Origin: JAHEGP01 sp963792875 | GTDB lineage: Bacteria > Pseudomonadota > Gammaproteobacteria > Pseudomonadales > JAHEGP01 | DNA length: 64,000 nucleotides | Assembly (NCBI GenBank): GCA_963792875.1 | Contig: CAWBXV010000007.1 | Location: forward strand, 1-64,000 | Reading direction: 5' to 3' | Part shown: positions 41,133 through 50,035 of the stretch, in pieces | Numbering within the stretch: the stretch's first letter is position 1 | Layout of the letters: the number at the start of each line of letters is the position of its first letter | Position numbers and translations under genes: made by a program | The notes under the pieces: generated by a model | Database searches by the model: none | Seen by the model: the letters and a program-made list of their open reading frames with translations, nothing else | What the model was told of the DNA's origin: nothing

Positions 41133-42397
41133 ATGAAGAGCACACTGCTCAGGCTGGCGCTGGGCGCCGCAACCGGTGCCATCCCGGCCGCCGTCAACGC
41201 CGGCACGGTGACGTCCGACGGCGCCGATCTGGTCATAAAGACCAAGGGCGGCTTCGAGGCGAAGACCGCCGATGACAAATTCACAGTTCAAGCTCGGCGG
41301 GCGGGTACAGCTGCAGGCCGACTCGTTCAACGACAGCATGAACCTCATCGATGGCGACGGCAAGACCGGCTCCGACCTGTACTTCCGGCGCGCCCGGGTC
41401 TACATCTCCGGCGACGTCTACAAGGACTGGGCCTACAAGATTCAGTTCAACGTGGTCGATTCAAAGTCCGGCGGCGGCTCAGTCGAGGATCTGTACATCA
41501 AGTGGAAGCGCTACGGGCTGGCCAACATCACCATGGGCAAGCACAAGGAGCCCTTCAGCCTGGAAGAGCTGACCAGCTCGAAGTACGTCACCTCCATCGA
41601 GCGCTCGCCGATCAACAGCTTCTTCGCGGAGGGCCGCAACCTGGGCCTGAGCCTCAGCGGCGCGACCGACTTCTGGGGCTACGGCATCGGCGTGTTCGAC
41701 AACGGCAACGATGACAACGGCGCGCAGGAGTTTGCCTACACCGGCCGCGTGTTCCTGTCGCCGATCAACCGCGAGCGGGCGCTGCTGCACCTGGGCGTCG
41801 GCATGTCACACCGCAATGCGCCGAACGCCAACCTTGACCGCAGCGTCACCCAGGGCATCAAGAAGGGCGATGAGGTGGCGGTGTCCGTCGACCCGTTCGA
41901 CTCGCAGGACATCTTCGGCGGTGGAGCTGGCCGGCAAGATCGGCCTCTTCCACGGCTCGGCCGAATACCAGCAGCGCGCAACCAGCGCCACCGACAACGG
42001 CGAGGATGCCTCCGCCAGCGGCTACTACGTCGAGGCCGGCTGGTTCATCACCGGCGAATCCCGCCCCTACGAGGAAGGCACCTGGGAGAAGGTCAAGCCC
42101 AACCGCCCCGGCCTCGGCGCGTGGGAGGTGTTCATTAAACAGTCCGGCGTGGACCTGGATGACAGTGGCATCGCCGCGGCCAACCGCAATAAGGGCGACA
42201 TCACCACGCTGGGCGTCAACTGGTACGCCAACGAGATCGTGCGGGTGAGCGCCAACTACGTCTACGCGCAATGGGATCAGGACCTGGTTGCGTCTGACGG
42301 CGAGCTCGTAAGAGCCGACTCCGTCGCACTGGAGCCCGGCATGGAGACCATGGACTCCGGCCACGGCTTCGCGGTACGGGTACAGGCCGCGTTCTAA
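41133..42397 (+). CDS. Second OprP-like porin, two frameshifts
   Basis: ATG 41133 (MKSTLLRLALGAATG, signal peptide to NAG) follows AGGGGG. The frame shifts near 41278 (after KTADDKF the family sequence FKLGGRVQLQADSFND continues in another frame) and again near 41925 (LAGKIGLFHGSAEYQQRAT resumes). The rest is a typical phosphate/polyphosphate-selective porin: YFRRARVYISGDVYKDWAYKIQ, FSLEELTSSKYVTSIERSP, ending GHGFAVRVQAAF with terminal Phe. The sequence around both breaks is well conserved, so single-base errors are likely. A strong terminator follows. Confidence 0.8.
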
Positions 42398-42427
42398 GGC
42401 GGGTGCCACCCTCACCCGTCGCGTCGA

Positions 42428-42452
42428 GGGCCCCGCATAGCGGGGCCCTTTT
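42428..42452 (+). terminator. Rho-independent terminator after the second porin gene
   Basis: Perfect 9-bp stem GGGCCCCGC / GCGGGGCCC with loop ATA, followed by TTTT, 31 bases past the porin stop. Confidence 0.88.
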
Positions 42453-42475
42453 CGTTGCAGCCGCCGGCGCGGCGG

Positions 42476-42946
42476 TCACGGTTCGAACAGCACGCGCCGC
42501 GAGCGGATGCCCAGCGCCAGATTCTCGAGCCGGTCCGCGTCGCGGCTGAAGGCATACGCGTCGATGGCCGGCGCCGGGTAGCACAGCTGCAGCTGCGCGC
42601 CGGGGGCCAGCGGCTCGTCGTGGCGGTATTCCTTGAGCCAGGGGCCGGTGAGTTCGCCGCGGTAGCCCTGCCTGCGGGCGCTGAAGACCCACGCGATGCT
42701 CGCGATGGTGCGCTCGGACGCGTTGCTGATGACGACGCTCAATGGCTGCTGATCGCTGCAGGCGGCGGCGTCGTAGCGCACGACCATGGCGACCGCGGCT
42801 TCGCTATCGAGCTGCCGTTGCCGCTCGCGGAAGTACCCCACACCGGCAATCGTACCGGCGATGAGCGCCACGGCCAGCACCGGCAATATGACCCGCGGAA
42901 ACACGAACAACAGCACGACGACGATCAGAGCAAGAACGATCCACAT
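42476..42946 (-). CDS. Membrane-anchored hypothetical protein (DUF3426-like beta domain)
   Basis: 156 residues from ATG 42946, preceded by GGGGAAG. Two N-terminal hydrophobic helices (IVLALIVVVLLFVFP, VILPVLAVALIAGTI) anchor a soluble domain with an Ig-like or FxLYD-like pattern (LSVVISNASERTIASIAWVFSARRQGY, LAPGAQLQLCYP). Two cysteines could pair. The fold suggestion is by pattern only; no function is recognised. Confidence 0.6.
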   Translation of the reverse strand: MWIVLALIVVVLLFVFPRVILPVLAVALIAGTIAGVGYFRERQRQLDSEAAVAMVVRYDAAACSDQQPLSVVISNASERTIASIAWVFSARRQGYRGELTGPWLKEYRHDEPLAPGAQLQLCYPAPAIDAYAFSRDADRLENLALGIRSRRVLFEP

Positions 42947-43235
42947 ACCACTTCCCCACTGCAAGCTGCCGGCGGCGCGGGCCCCGACTACGGTTGTCGC
43001 GCGCCACCGTTCACTGCCGGCAGCGCAACTGTGAGCCAGTTCGTCACCGCCGCGAAATGCCGGGCTATACTGACCGTGATCAGGCTGTTTATTATGCGCC
43101 TTCGCCCCATCGGCACACGATGGGGCTTCTTTCCTGCGGCTCGCAACAGCGGGGCCGGCTTTGACAGGCGATGGGCCCCGCCGCCCCCGGCACAGCCGTT
43201 TGGCCCTCGCGGCGATGGCGGCCGGCGCGCTCTGC

Positions 43236-43598
43236 TCAGGCTTTGACGTACACCGCATCACCTTCGATTTCGGTCTCGAAAACCTTGACCGGCTGCGGCT
43301 TCTTGCCCAGCCCGATCAACGAACGGGTCCATTCCGGGATCGGCGTGCCCTTGATGGAGTTGACCCAGTCGAGATTCCTGCCGGTGGCAATATCGAACCG
43401 TGAGCCGTGCCACGGGCACTCGATGGCGCCATCGCTGATCGCACCCTTCTCCATCGAGAGCCCCAGATGGGTGCAGCGGTTCTCGATGGCGTGGACCCGT
43501 CCGTCGATCTTGGTCAGCAGCACCTTGAGACCCTCGGCCTTCACGCAATGGGTCTTGCCCTCTTGGATATCGCTCAGTCTGGCTACTTTCACTCGCAT
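43236..43598 (-). CDS. Rieske [2Fe-2S] ferredoxin-like protein
   Basis: A 120-residue soluble Rieske protein, with the cluster ligands C42-x-H44 (RCTHLGLSMEKG) and C61-x2-H64 (CPWHGSRFD). The start MRVKVARLSDIQEG is chosen over upstream in-frame codons because AGGTAGG lies ahead. It is likely an electron carrier for an oxygenase or other redox enzyme. No oxygenase gene is adjacent. Confidence 0.88.
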   Translation of the reverse strand: MRVKVARLSDIQEGKTHCVKAEGLKVLLTKIDGRVHAIENRCTHLGLSMEKGAISDGAIECPWHGSRFDIATGRNLDWVNSIKGTPIPEWTRSLIGLGKKPQPVKVFETEIEGDAVYVKA

Positions 43599-43917
43599 AA
43601 CTTGCCTACCTATTGGTTGTTGGTTGCCTGGAACACTTCGAATGGCCGGGCAGGACGCCCTGAGCGCGTCCTGCCCGGTGATGATTGCTGCCCCGCCGGG
43701 GCGCATGCGGCACTGTTACGTTGTCCGTGCAGTGGCAGACCATGCCTTGCCCCCGTACGATCGCAGGCAGGGTCAGCGCGGTGATCGTGCATCCCTGCGC
43801 CCCCGCGGTGATCCTCCCCGTCGATTCTACTCCCTTTGCCGTTCTGGCACACGGCGGCGGCGGGAGCCCGTCGGACTCAAGCCGCGGGGCACGGCGAACG
43901 GACCCGGAACGGCTGCC
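43599..43917. other. Intergenic region upstream of the Rieske gene
   Basis: 319 bases on the minus strand between the DUF4105 and Rieske genes. It holds the 13-bp inverted repeat and short direct repeats of TTGGTTG near 43613-43626. No ORF is convincing. Confidence 0.5.
43646..43678. repeat. 13-bp perfect inverted repeat
   Basis: CCGGGCAGGACGC and GCGTCCTGCCCGG flank a 7-base loop, 48 bases upstream of the Rieske start codon and downstream of the DUF4105 gene. There is no T-tract on either strand. It could be an operator or a stem that ends the DUF4105 transcript. Confidence 0.7.
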
Positions 43918-44775
43918 TCAGGCGGGCAGCGGGCCGCGGATAAACTGCCCGAAATCGGACTCACCGTCCCAGGCCTGCCCCTTGGCGTCGATGATGCTGT
44001 TCTTCATGGTGTCGGCGAGCGACCCGTCGAGCTTTATCAGGTGCTTGCGCTTGAGCATGCCGGGACTCAGACCCGGCAACAGAATGGCAAGCGCGGGTGG
44101 AATGCGGCCAGGGTAGACCTCGTTGACGTGGCGCACGATATTGGTAGTGCAGGTGCTGGTGACGGTATTGTACCACTCGGGGTTGTCGTACAGCTTATTG
44201 GTGCGGCGCAGATAGGACTCGAACAGCCGGCGCTCATTGCCCTTGCCCTTCACCACGGCCTCCAGCAGATGCGTCTCTGAGTGGCGGCGGCAGCGCGTCC
44301 TCACGCCGATGACGTCGCGCTCGGTAGCCCACACATAGATCAGCTCGAACTGCCGCATGACGCCCTTGACCGGACTGTACTGCATGCCCGCTGTGCGGCG
44401 CACCTCGATCGAGCAGGCCACCCGGCGGCCGTCCTCGAACTCGAAGCTGAGGATGGTATGGGCCATGAACCTGGCCTTGGGCTCGAAGTATTCGAGCACC
44501 AGCCACACCTTGGACACCTGGTCGAGCGGGAACGTCATATCGATCCAGCGCTCGTCGTAATCCCTGGTGGTGCGCCAGTTGAAGTCCCTGACGCTGCGGA
44601 TGGTCACCTCGTCACCGTGGTAGTCGACCCAGGCGTGGCGCTTGTTGTCATTGACCCAGGAGCGGCGGCTCGACGGGCGCATGGTGAGGAACCTGAGCAC
44701 CAGCGCCAGCACGACACAAGCCAGCACCACCAGCAGGCCATTGATCAGTGCACTTCCCAGTAACGCCATCGCCAC
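43918..44775 (-). CDS. DUF4105 (Lnb N-terminal domain-like) membrane-anchored protein
   Basis: 285 residues, anchored by an N-terminal helix (LINGLLVVLACVVLALVL). The soluble part carries the DUF4105 pattern: VRDFNWRTTRDYDERW, MAHTILSFEFEDGRRVACSIEVRR, VMRQFELIYVWATERDVIGVRT, then YNTVTSTCTTNIVRHVN with a conserved cysteine-threonine segment. The DUF4105 fold resembles papain-like peptidases or transglutaminases and may act on the cell envelope, but no activity is established here. Confidence 0.8.
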   Translation of the reverse strand: MAMALLGSALINGLLVVLACVVLALVLRFLTMRPSSRRSWVNDNKRHAWVDYHGDEVTIRSVRDFNWRTTRDYDERWIDMTFPLDQVSKVWLVLEYFEPKARFMAHTILSFEFEDGRRVACSIEVRRTAGMQYSPVKGVMRQFELIYVWATERDVIGVRTRCRRHSETHLLEAVVKGKGNERRLFESYLRRTNKLYDNPEWYNTVTSTCTTNIVRHVNEVYPGRIPPALAILLPGLSPGMLKRKHLIKLDGSLADTMKNSIIDAKGQAWDGESDFGQFIRGPLPA

Positions 44776-44894
44776 CTGCCCTCCTGCCGGGTTGTCTCTG
44801 CAGAATAATCGCCCCGCCGGGGCTAATCAAGCGCGCCACACGGACGCGGCGGCCGCATGGGCGCCCATAAGGCACTGGACAAGCGCCACCTCAA

Positions 44895-44914
44895 TACTGT
44901 ACTTTTATACAGTA
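44895..44914 (+). promoter_or_regulatory. LexA-binding SOS box of imuAB
   Basis: TACTGTACTTTTATACAGTA, a match to the gammaproteobacterial LexA box (CTGT-N8-ACAG inside outer TA...TA), 23 bases before the imuA start codon. This places imuA-imuB under damage induction. Confidence 0.92.
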
Positions 44915-44936
44915 TACGCAGTGGAGCTGACAGCCC

Positions 44937-45689
44937 ATGCCCGACACCGCTCTCGATCAGATACTCAGGCGCCCGGACGTCTGGCAGGCAGGCCGCCAGC
45001 GCCTCGATCCCCGGGGCATGCCCACCGGCTTTGCAGCGCTCGATGATGCCCTGCACCTGGGAGGATGGCCCAGCGCCGATGCGGTGGAGCTGCTGCCCGG
45101 GCGCGCGGGAATCGGCGAGTGGCAGCTGCTGCTGCCCACGCTGGCACGCGTCAGCGGCGCCGGGCGGCACACGCTGCTGCTCTCGCCGCCTCACGTACCC
45201 TACCCACCGGCCCTGGTCGCGGCGGGTATCGACGTGGCCAGCGTCATGGTCATCGATGCCTGCCAGCTCACCGAGCAGCTGTGGTGCGCCGAGCAGGCGC
45301 TGCGCTCGGGCGCGATGGCCTGCGTGGTGACCTGGCTGGGCGGACACACCCTGCCAACCAGCCACCTGCGCAAACTGCTGCTGGCCGCCCGGCAGGGCGG
45401 CAGCCTGCTGTTCCTCTACCGCGATGCCCGGCTGGCGCAGCACGCCTCACCCGCCAGTATGCGCCTGCGCCTCGATGCCGCCACGGACGGGGGCCTGCAG
45501 GTGGGTATTCTCAAGCAGCCCGGCGGCTGGTCCGGCCAGACCGCCACTATCCCACGGCCGGAACCCTGGCTCGAGCCGTCGCCCTGGCACCTGCCGATGG
45601 GCCAACGAGCACCAGGCGCCGCGGCAGGCGGCCAGGGCGCCAGGCCATTGCGCCACGGCCAGGTCCGCGGCACTGACCCCGGCCGCTGA
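44937..45689 (+). CDS. imuA: Translesion mutasome protein ImuA
   Basis: ImuA (RecA/SulA-related) works with ImuB and DnaE2 in damage-induced mutagenesis. The 250-residue product begins MPDTALDQIL and shows LDDALHLGGWPSADAVELLPG with GIGEWQLLLP in the P-loop region, LPTSHLRKLLLAA and the C-terminal basic tail. The start is 23 bases after the SOS box. The stop is two bases before imuB. Confidence 0.88.
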   Translation: MPDTALDQILRRPDVWQAGRQRLDPRGMPTGFAALDDALHLGGWPSADAVELLPGRAGIGEWQLLLPTLARVSGAGRHTLLLSPPHVPYPPALVAAGIDVASVMVIDACQLTEQLWCAEQALRSGAMACVVTWLGGHTLPTSHLRKLLLAARQGGSLLFLYRDARLAQHASPASMRLRLDAATDGGLQVGILKQPGGWSGQTATIPRPEPWLEPSPWHLPMGQRAPGAAAGGQGARPLRHGQVRGTDPGR

Positions 45690-45691
45690 CC

Positions 45692-47152
45692 ATGCTGTGG
45701 CTGTGCCTGCACTTTCCCCTGCTGCCGCTGGAGAGCTTTACCCGCGCGCAGGCGGGCGCGCATAGCCAGGCCTGGCTCGTGGCCGAGTCACAGCGCGTGG
45801 CGCGGTGCAATGAGGCTGCCGCCGCCGCGGGCATCGCGCCGGGCATGTCCCTCGCCACGGCCTACGCCATCGGCACCTCACTGCGCGTGGTCGACAGAGA
45901 CCGGCAACGTGAGCAGATCGCGCTGGGCCAGCTGGGCCAGTGGGCCTACCGCTTTACGCCGGCCGTCAGCCTCAAGCCGCCGGACGCGCTGCTGCTGGAG
46001 GTCGGCGCCAGCCTCAAGCTGTTTCATGGCCTGCAGGCCATCGTCGGCGCCATGGGTGACTATCTCGACGACCAGGGTTTCAGCTACCGCGTCGGCATCG
46101 CCGACACCCCCGGCGCGGCATGGCTCATGGCGCGGGGATGTCCCGGCACCCATCCCGCCTGGTTCGATGCCCACCGGCAGCGCTGCTGCCGCGCAGCGCT
46201 CACCCGCGCCCTGGGCGACCTGCCCCTGTCGCTGCTGGACTGTCCAGCGCCCCTGATCAGCCGGCTGCACAAACCCGGCTTCAGCACGCTGGGCGATCTG
46301 CTTTGCCTGCCCCGTGCGGCGCTGGCGCGGCGCTTCGGGCCGGACTTTATCCGCTACCTCGAAAGGGTTATGGGCGAGGCGCCCGACCCCCGCACTGCCA
46401 TTCAGCCCGAGCGCCGGTTCCGACGCATGCTGCCGCTGCCGGACCCGGTCCACCGCAGCGAAACGCTGCTCTTTCCCATGCAGCGCCTGCTGGATGAACT
46501 GGCCGCCTTCCTGCAGTCCCGCCAGCTCGAGTGCGCCGCCTTCAGCTGGCATCTCCAGCAGCAGGATGCCGACCCCGTCGAACTGGCCATCCAGCTGTCA
46601 CGCCCGCAGCACCACCGGCAGGTATTTCTGGCGCTCACCCGCACGCGGCTCGACGCCATCAGGCTGCAGGCTCCGGTGACCGCACTGATCCTCGATTGCC
46701 CGCGCTTCAGTCAGGCCGAACAGCGCAACGGGGTGTTATTCGGGGGGGAGCAGGTGCATGAGCAGGCATCGATGGCGGCGCTGCTCGACAAACTGCGCGC
46801 CCGGCTGCAGCGGCGACAGATCTACGCGCTGGCCTGCCGGGACGAGCACGTGCCGGAGCTGGCATGGTCACGCCTGGCGCCGGAACAGGGCCGCTGCGGC
46901 GCAGTGACGCCCGCGCCGGACCGCCCCGGGTGGCTGCTAAGACACCCCAGGCCCATCGACCAGCGGGATGAGGTGCTGCACTGGCACGGCAGGCTCAGGC
47001 TGATCATGGGCCCGGAGCGCATCGATACGCTGTGGTGGCAAAAGCCGGTCAGGCGCGACTACTATGTCGCCCGCCACGAGCAGGGCAGCCTGTACTGGGT
47101 TTTTCTGGACCACCAGCGCGGGCGCTGGTACCTGCACGGCATTTTCTCCTGA
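45692..47152 (+). CDS. imuB: Y-family polymerase-like protein ImuB
   Basis: 486-residue homologue of Y-family polymerases that acts as the beta-clamp-binding hub of the ImuA-ImuB-DnaE2 mutasome and lacks catalytic acids. The N-terminus is MLWLCLHFPLLPLESF. The palm region keeps PDALLLEVGASLKLF and YRVGIADTPGAAWLMAR. The C-terminus has the ImuB tail RDYYVARHEQGSLYWVFLDHQRGRWYLHGIFS (two parts). No dnaE2 (imuC) gene follows in this window. Confidence 0.9.
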   Translation: MLWLCLHFPLLPLESFTRAQAGAHSQAWLVAESQRVARCNEAAAAAGIAPGMSLATAYAIGTSLRVVDRDRQREQIALGQLGQWAYRFTPAVSLKPPDALLLEVGASLKLFHGLQAIVGAMGDYLDDQGFSYRVGIADTPGAAWLMARGCPGTHPAWFDAHRQRCCRAALTRALGDLPLSLLDCPAPLISRLHKPGFSTLGDLLCLPRAALARRFGPDFIRYLERVMGEAPDPRTAIQPERRFRRMLPLPDPVHRSETLLFPMQRLLDELAAFLQSRQLECAAFSWHLQQQDADPVELAIQLSRPQHHRQVFLALTRTRLDAIRLQAPVTALILDCPRFSQAEQRNGVLFGGEQVHEQASMAALLDKLRARLQRRQIYALACRDEHVPELAWSRLAPEQGRCGAVTPAPDRPGWLLRHPRPIDQRDEVLHWHGRLRLIMGPERIDTLWWQKPVRRDYYVARHEQGSLYWVFLDHQRGRWYLHGIFS

Positions 47153-47168
47153 GCGCTGTACCGCCACC

Positions 47169-47522
47169 CTACCGCCAGGCCTGCACCCCCCGATGCGGCA
47201 CCGCCACCGCATCACGGGCTGCCAGCAGGGCCCCCAGGGCGAGCGCGCCCTGCTCATCGTGCTCGACCACCGTCAGGCCGAGCCCGCTGCGGCCGCGCCT
47301 GGACACCAGCGGCGCAAACCGGTAAGCGCAGGCACCCTGCTCCCGCCCCAGGGTCAGGCAGAGTTCCAGCGCCTGCAGGAGGCGATAGCCGGTGTAGCGC
47401 GTCTCGATCGACAGCCCGCGCCGGTGAGCATCCCTGACGCGGGCCGTGGCCACCGGCACCCCGCCCCGGAAGATAAACAGATTGACGCCGCCAACCCATC
47501 CACTGCCCCTTGGTTGCTCCAT
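47169..47522 (-). CDS. Small PilZ-like domain protein
   Basis: 117 residues from ATG 47522. GGVPVATARVRDAHRRGLSIET resembles the c-di-GMP-binding loop region of PilZ domains (RxxxR followed by a short D/N-x-S-x-x-G-like motif), followed by a beta-strand stretch (FAPLVSRRGRSGLGLTVV) and a helix (GALALGALLAARDA). The match is partial: the DxSxxG is read as DAHRRG. The call rests on pattern only. It is convergent with imuB. Confidence 0.45.
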   Translation of the reverse strand: MEQPRGSGWVGGVNLFIFRGGVPVATARVRDAHRRGLSIETRYTGYRLLQALELCLTLGREQGACAYRFAPLVSRRGRSGLGLTVVEHDEQGALALGALLAARDAVAVPHRGVQAWR

Positions 47523-47944
47523 ACCGGCTTCTCGCTGTGATCTGTTTGCGCAGACGCAACCCGGCACCGCGCCAGAGGCGCCGTTGGCAGCCCCGGGTGC
47601 ATGCAGGTGTTGAACCCCTGGAATGATGATGGAAGACACCAGGCAGAGCAGCGCGCCCGGCCCGCAGCGGCCGCGCTGACCGCCGACGCGGCCACTGCCG
47701 CCCGTGCCTTGAGTCCCTTCACTATAGCGCCGCCCGACAGCGCGCGAAGCGGCATCGACGCATTCCTTGAATGGCCGCACACATCCGCCCATGAGGCGCC
47801 GAAGCGGCGCTGGCGGCCTTGACCCTGGCCGGCAAAAGGGCCTCGGGGGCCAGCGGGCCAAGCGCCTGACGAGGGTCTTGGAGGTGGTATTGCCGGCACG
47901 TTGCTGTAAAATGCGACGCTCCTGGCGGTAGCGGTCATTCGGAG
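47523..47944. other. Intergenic region
   Basis: 422 bases between divergent genes. No promoter stands out clearly, and I see no RNA gene or protein-coding ORF with family features. Confidence 0.45.
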
Positions 47945-48469
47945 ATGTTAGTGCGCGGCCTGCTGTACTTTTTTATCCTGGCAATTTCACCGGTCATCAC
48001 GCAGCACGCGCTGGCAGCCATCATCGACGAGGGCGACGAGCTCTACCTGCAGACCAGCCTCTATACGGCCCACTTCAAGCCGTCTGAGGACCACAACAAC
48101 CACCAGCGCCTGCTGCACGCCGAGTTCGTCAAGGCGTCGGGCTGGGTTTTCGGCCTGGCGCTGTTCCAGAATTCGTTCGACCAGCCCTCGCAGTATCTGT
48201 ACGCCGGCTACCACTGGACGCTGCCGCGGACCCGCGAGCTGGCCTATTTCAAACTCACCGGCGGGCTGCTGCACGGCTACAAGGGTGAGCATGAGGACGC
48301 GGTGCCCTTCAACGATCTGGGCGTGTCGCCCGCCATACTGCCTTCGCTGGGGGTCAAGTACAAACGCCTGCAGTCCGAACTCACGCTGTTCGGGACGGCG
48401 GGAATCATGTGGTCCGTGGGAGTCAACTTCCCGCTCGGCAGACAGGCACCATCGAGGTCATCGCCATGA
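47945..48469 (+). CDS. Small outer-membrane beta-barrel protein
   Basis: 174 residues with a signal peptide (MLVRGLLYFFILAISPVITQHALA). The mature part has alternating strands and clustered aromatics (YLQTSLYTAHFKPS, GWVFGLALFQNSFDQPSQYLYAGY, SELTLFGTAGIMWSVGVNF), resembling small PagP-size barrels. The GLALFQNSFDQPSQYLYAGY stretch is typical of one such family. Its 3' end overlaps the WS/DGAT start by four bases. Confidence 0.7.
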   Translation: MLVRGLLYFFILAISPVITQHALAAIIDEGDELYLQTSLYTAHFKPSEDHNNHQRLLHAEFVKASGWVFGLALFQNSFDQPSQYLYAGYHWTLPRTRELAYFKLTGGLLHGYKGEHEDAVPFNDLGVSPAILPSLGVKYKRLQSELTLFGTAGIMWSVGVNFPLGRQAPSRSSP

Positions 48470-49995
48470 AAACGCTCACCACGGAAGACGCGTTCTTCCT
48501 CTACATCGAGACGCCCGACCAGCACCAGCACACGATCACCACCCTGATCATCGACCCGGCGCAGGCGCCGGCGGATTTCTCCATCGAGCGGCTCGTTGAA
48601 AAGCTGGAGCAGGACATCCACATCCGGCCGCAGTTCTGCCAAAGGCTGGTGAATACCCCCTTTTCGATGACACCGCCGGTACTGGTGGACGACCCCTACT
48701 TCGCGTTCAAGAATCACGTTCACCAGATTGCCGCGCCAGCGCCGGGCGGCATGCGCCAACTGACGAGTATCGTGGAGGACATCGCCGGCGTCCGCCTGAG
48801 TCGTCGCCGCCCGCTGTGGGATTGCTGGTTTGTCTCCGGCCTGGAGCAGGGCCGCATCGCCATCATCTTCAAGGCCCATCACTGCCTGGCTGATGCCATC
48901 AGCGGCATGGCCTTTCTGGGCGAGCTGTTCGACATCGCGCCCGAGGCCTTCGCCGGGCGCTCACAGCAGTCGCTCAGCGCAGGCGCGGACATGCCCAACC
49001 TCTGGGCCATCGTCTATCGCGCCATACTGAGCCAGTGGCGCTATCAGCCACGCTATCACGAAGTCGTCGGCCGCACCTTTCGCAGCCTGCAGCGGCGCCG
49101 CTCCCTGATCTCGCAATCCCACGAACTCAGGCAATGGGTGCCGGCGATTCTCGAGGAGGCGCCCCGCCTGAAGTTCAACGCGCCGATCACGCCCCACCGC
49201 AGCTGCGCCATGGGCAGCGTGCCGCTGGACGACATCAGGGCCATCAGGCAGGCCCTGGACATGACCATCAACGATGTGATCACCGCCGCCTGCACGCTGG
49301 CGCTGCGGGAGTACCTCATCGCCACCGACGACCTGCCGGACCGGCCCCTGATCTGTTACATGCCGGTGTCGCTCGCGCTCAAGGGGCGGAGCAGCCGCAA
49401 TCCCGAACAGAGCAATCACGTGGGCAACATGGCCGTGCGCCTGCCGGTGCAGATCGAGGACCCGGCGGAGCTGGCGCAGGCCGTCAAGGCGGCGACGGGC
49501 GCGGCCAAGCAGGTGTTCGACGCCTCGTTTGAGAACCTGTTTCAGGGCTACCTGAGCATGCTGCCGCCCTATCTGGCGGACTGGACGCTCAAGCAGGCGC
49601 TCAGCCGCCAGGTGGTGAAGTACGCCCCCACCAACTGCAACCTGGTGATCTCCAATTTCCCCGGCCCGACCATGCCCCTCTACCTGAGCGGCGCGCACCT
49701 GGCGGCGGTCCACTGCATGGGTCCGACCATCAGCGGTCAGGGCCCCAACATCACCTTCATGAGCTACGCCGACCAGATTCATTTCAGCATACTGGCCTGC
49801 CGCGAGCACATGCCCGACCTCTGGCAGCTTGCCGACGGCATCACCAGAGGCTTCGACGCGCTGCGGGCGCTGGCCGGGGTGGCCGCCGAGGCAGCCCCCG
49901 CCGAGGAGACCGCCGAGCCAGCGGTCCCACGGCGCCAGGCCGCCGACCGTCCCGCCAGGCCCCGCATCGTGGTGCGCGACGTGATCACCGTGTAA
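48466..49995 (+). CDS. Wax ester synthase/diacylglycerol acyltransferase (WS/DGAT) family protein
   Basis: Makes wax esters or triacylglycerols from acyl-CoA and an alcohol or diacylglycerol. 509 residues from ATG 48466, four bases inside the upstream barrel gene. The N-terminal domain has the catalytic segment H138-H139-C-L-A-D143-A144; canonical is HHxxxDG, so only the last position differs. Later family motifs include NDVITAACTLALREYL, VGNMAVRLP and NLVISNFPGPTMPLYL. The Ala in place of Gly is unlikely to abolish activity on its own. A minus-strand terminator overlaps the stop. Confidence 0.87.
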   Translation: MKTLTTEDAFFLYIETPDQHQHTITTLIIDPAQAPADFSIERLVEKLEQDIHIRPQFCQRLVNTPFSMTPPVLVDDPYFAFKNHVHQIAAPAPGGMRQLTSIVEDIAGVRLSRRRPLWDCWFVSGLEQGRIAIIFKAHHCLADAISGMAFLGELFDIAPEAFAGRSQQSLSAGADMPNLWAIVYRAILSQWRYQPRYHEVVGRTFRSLQRRRSLISQSHELRQWVPAILEEAPRLKFNAPITPHRSCAMGSVPLDDIRAIRQALDMTINDVITAACTLALREYLIATDDLPDRPLICYMPVSLALKGRSSRNPEQSNHVGNMAVRLPVQIEDPAELAQAVKAATGAAKQVFDASFENLFQGYLSMLPPYLADWTLKQALSRQVVKYAPTNCNLVISNFPGPTMPLYLSGAHLAAVHCMGPTISGQGPNITFMSYADQIHFSILACREHMPDLWQLADGITRGFDALRALAGVAAEAAPAEETAEPAVPRRQAADRPARPRIVVRDVITV

Positions 49996-50019
49996 AAGCC
50001 GGGCGCAGCCGGCGCCCGG
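49994..50019 (-). terminator. Terminator of the LLM oxidoreductase gene
   Basis: On the minus strand CCGGGCGC / GCGCCCGG with a 5-base loop is followed by C then TTTT. It lies 17 bases past the oxidoreductase stop, in the junction with the convergent WS/DGAT gene. Confidence 0.65.
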
Positions 50020-50035
50020 AACCAGGCGGCGCGAC

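Noticed and set aside
44895..44914. Possible ArcA- or Fur-type operator at the imuA promoter
   Set aside because: The CTGT-N8-ACAG symmetry matches LexA fully, and the downstream genes are known SOS genes.
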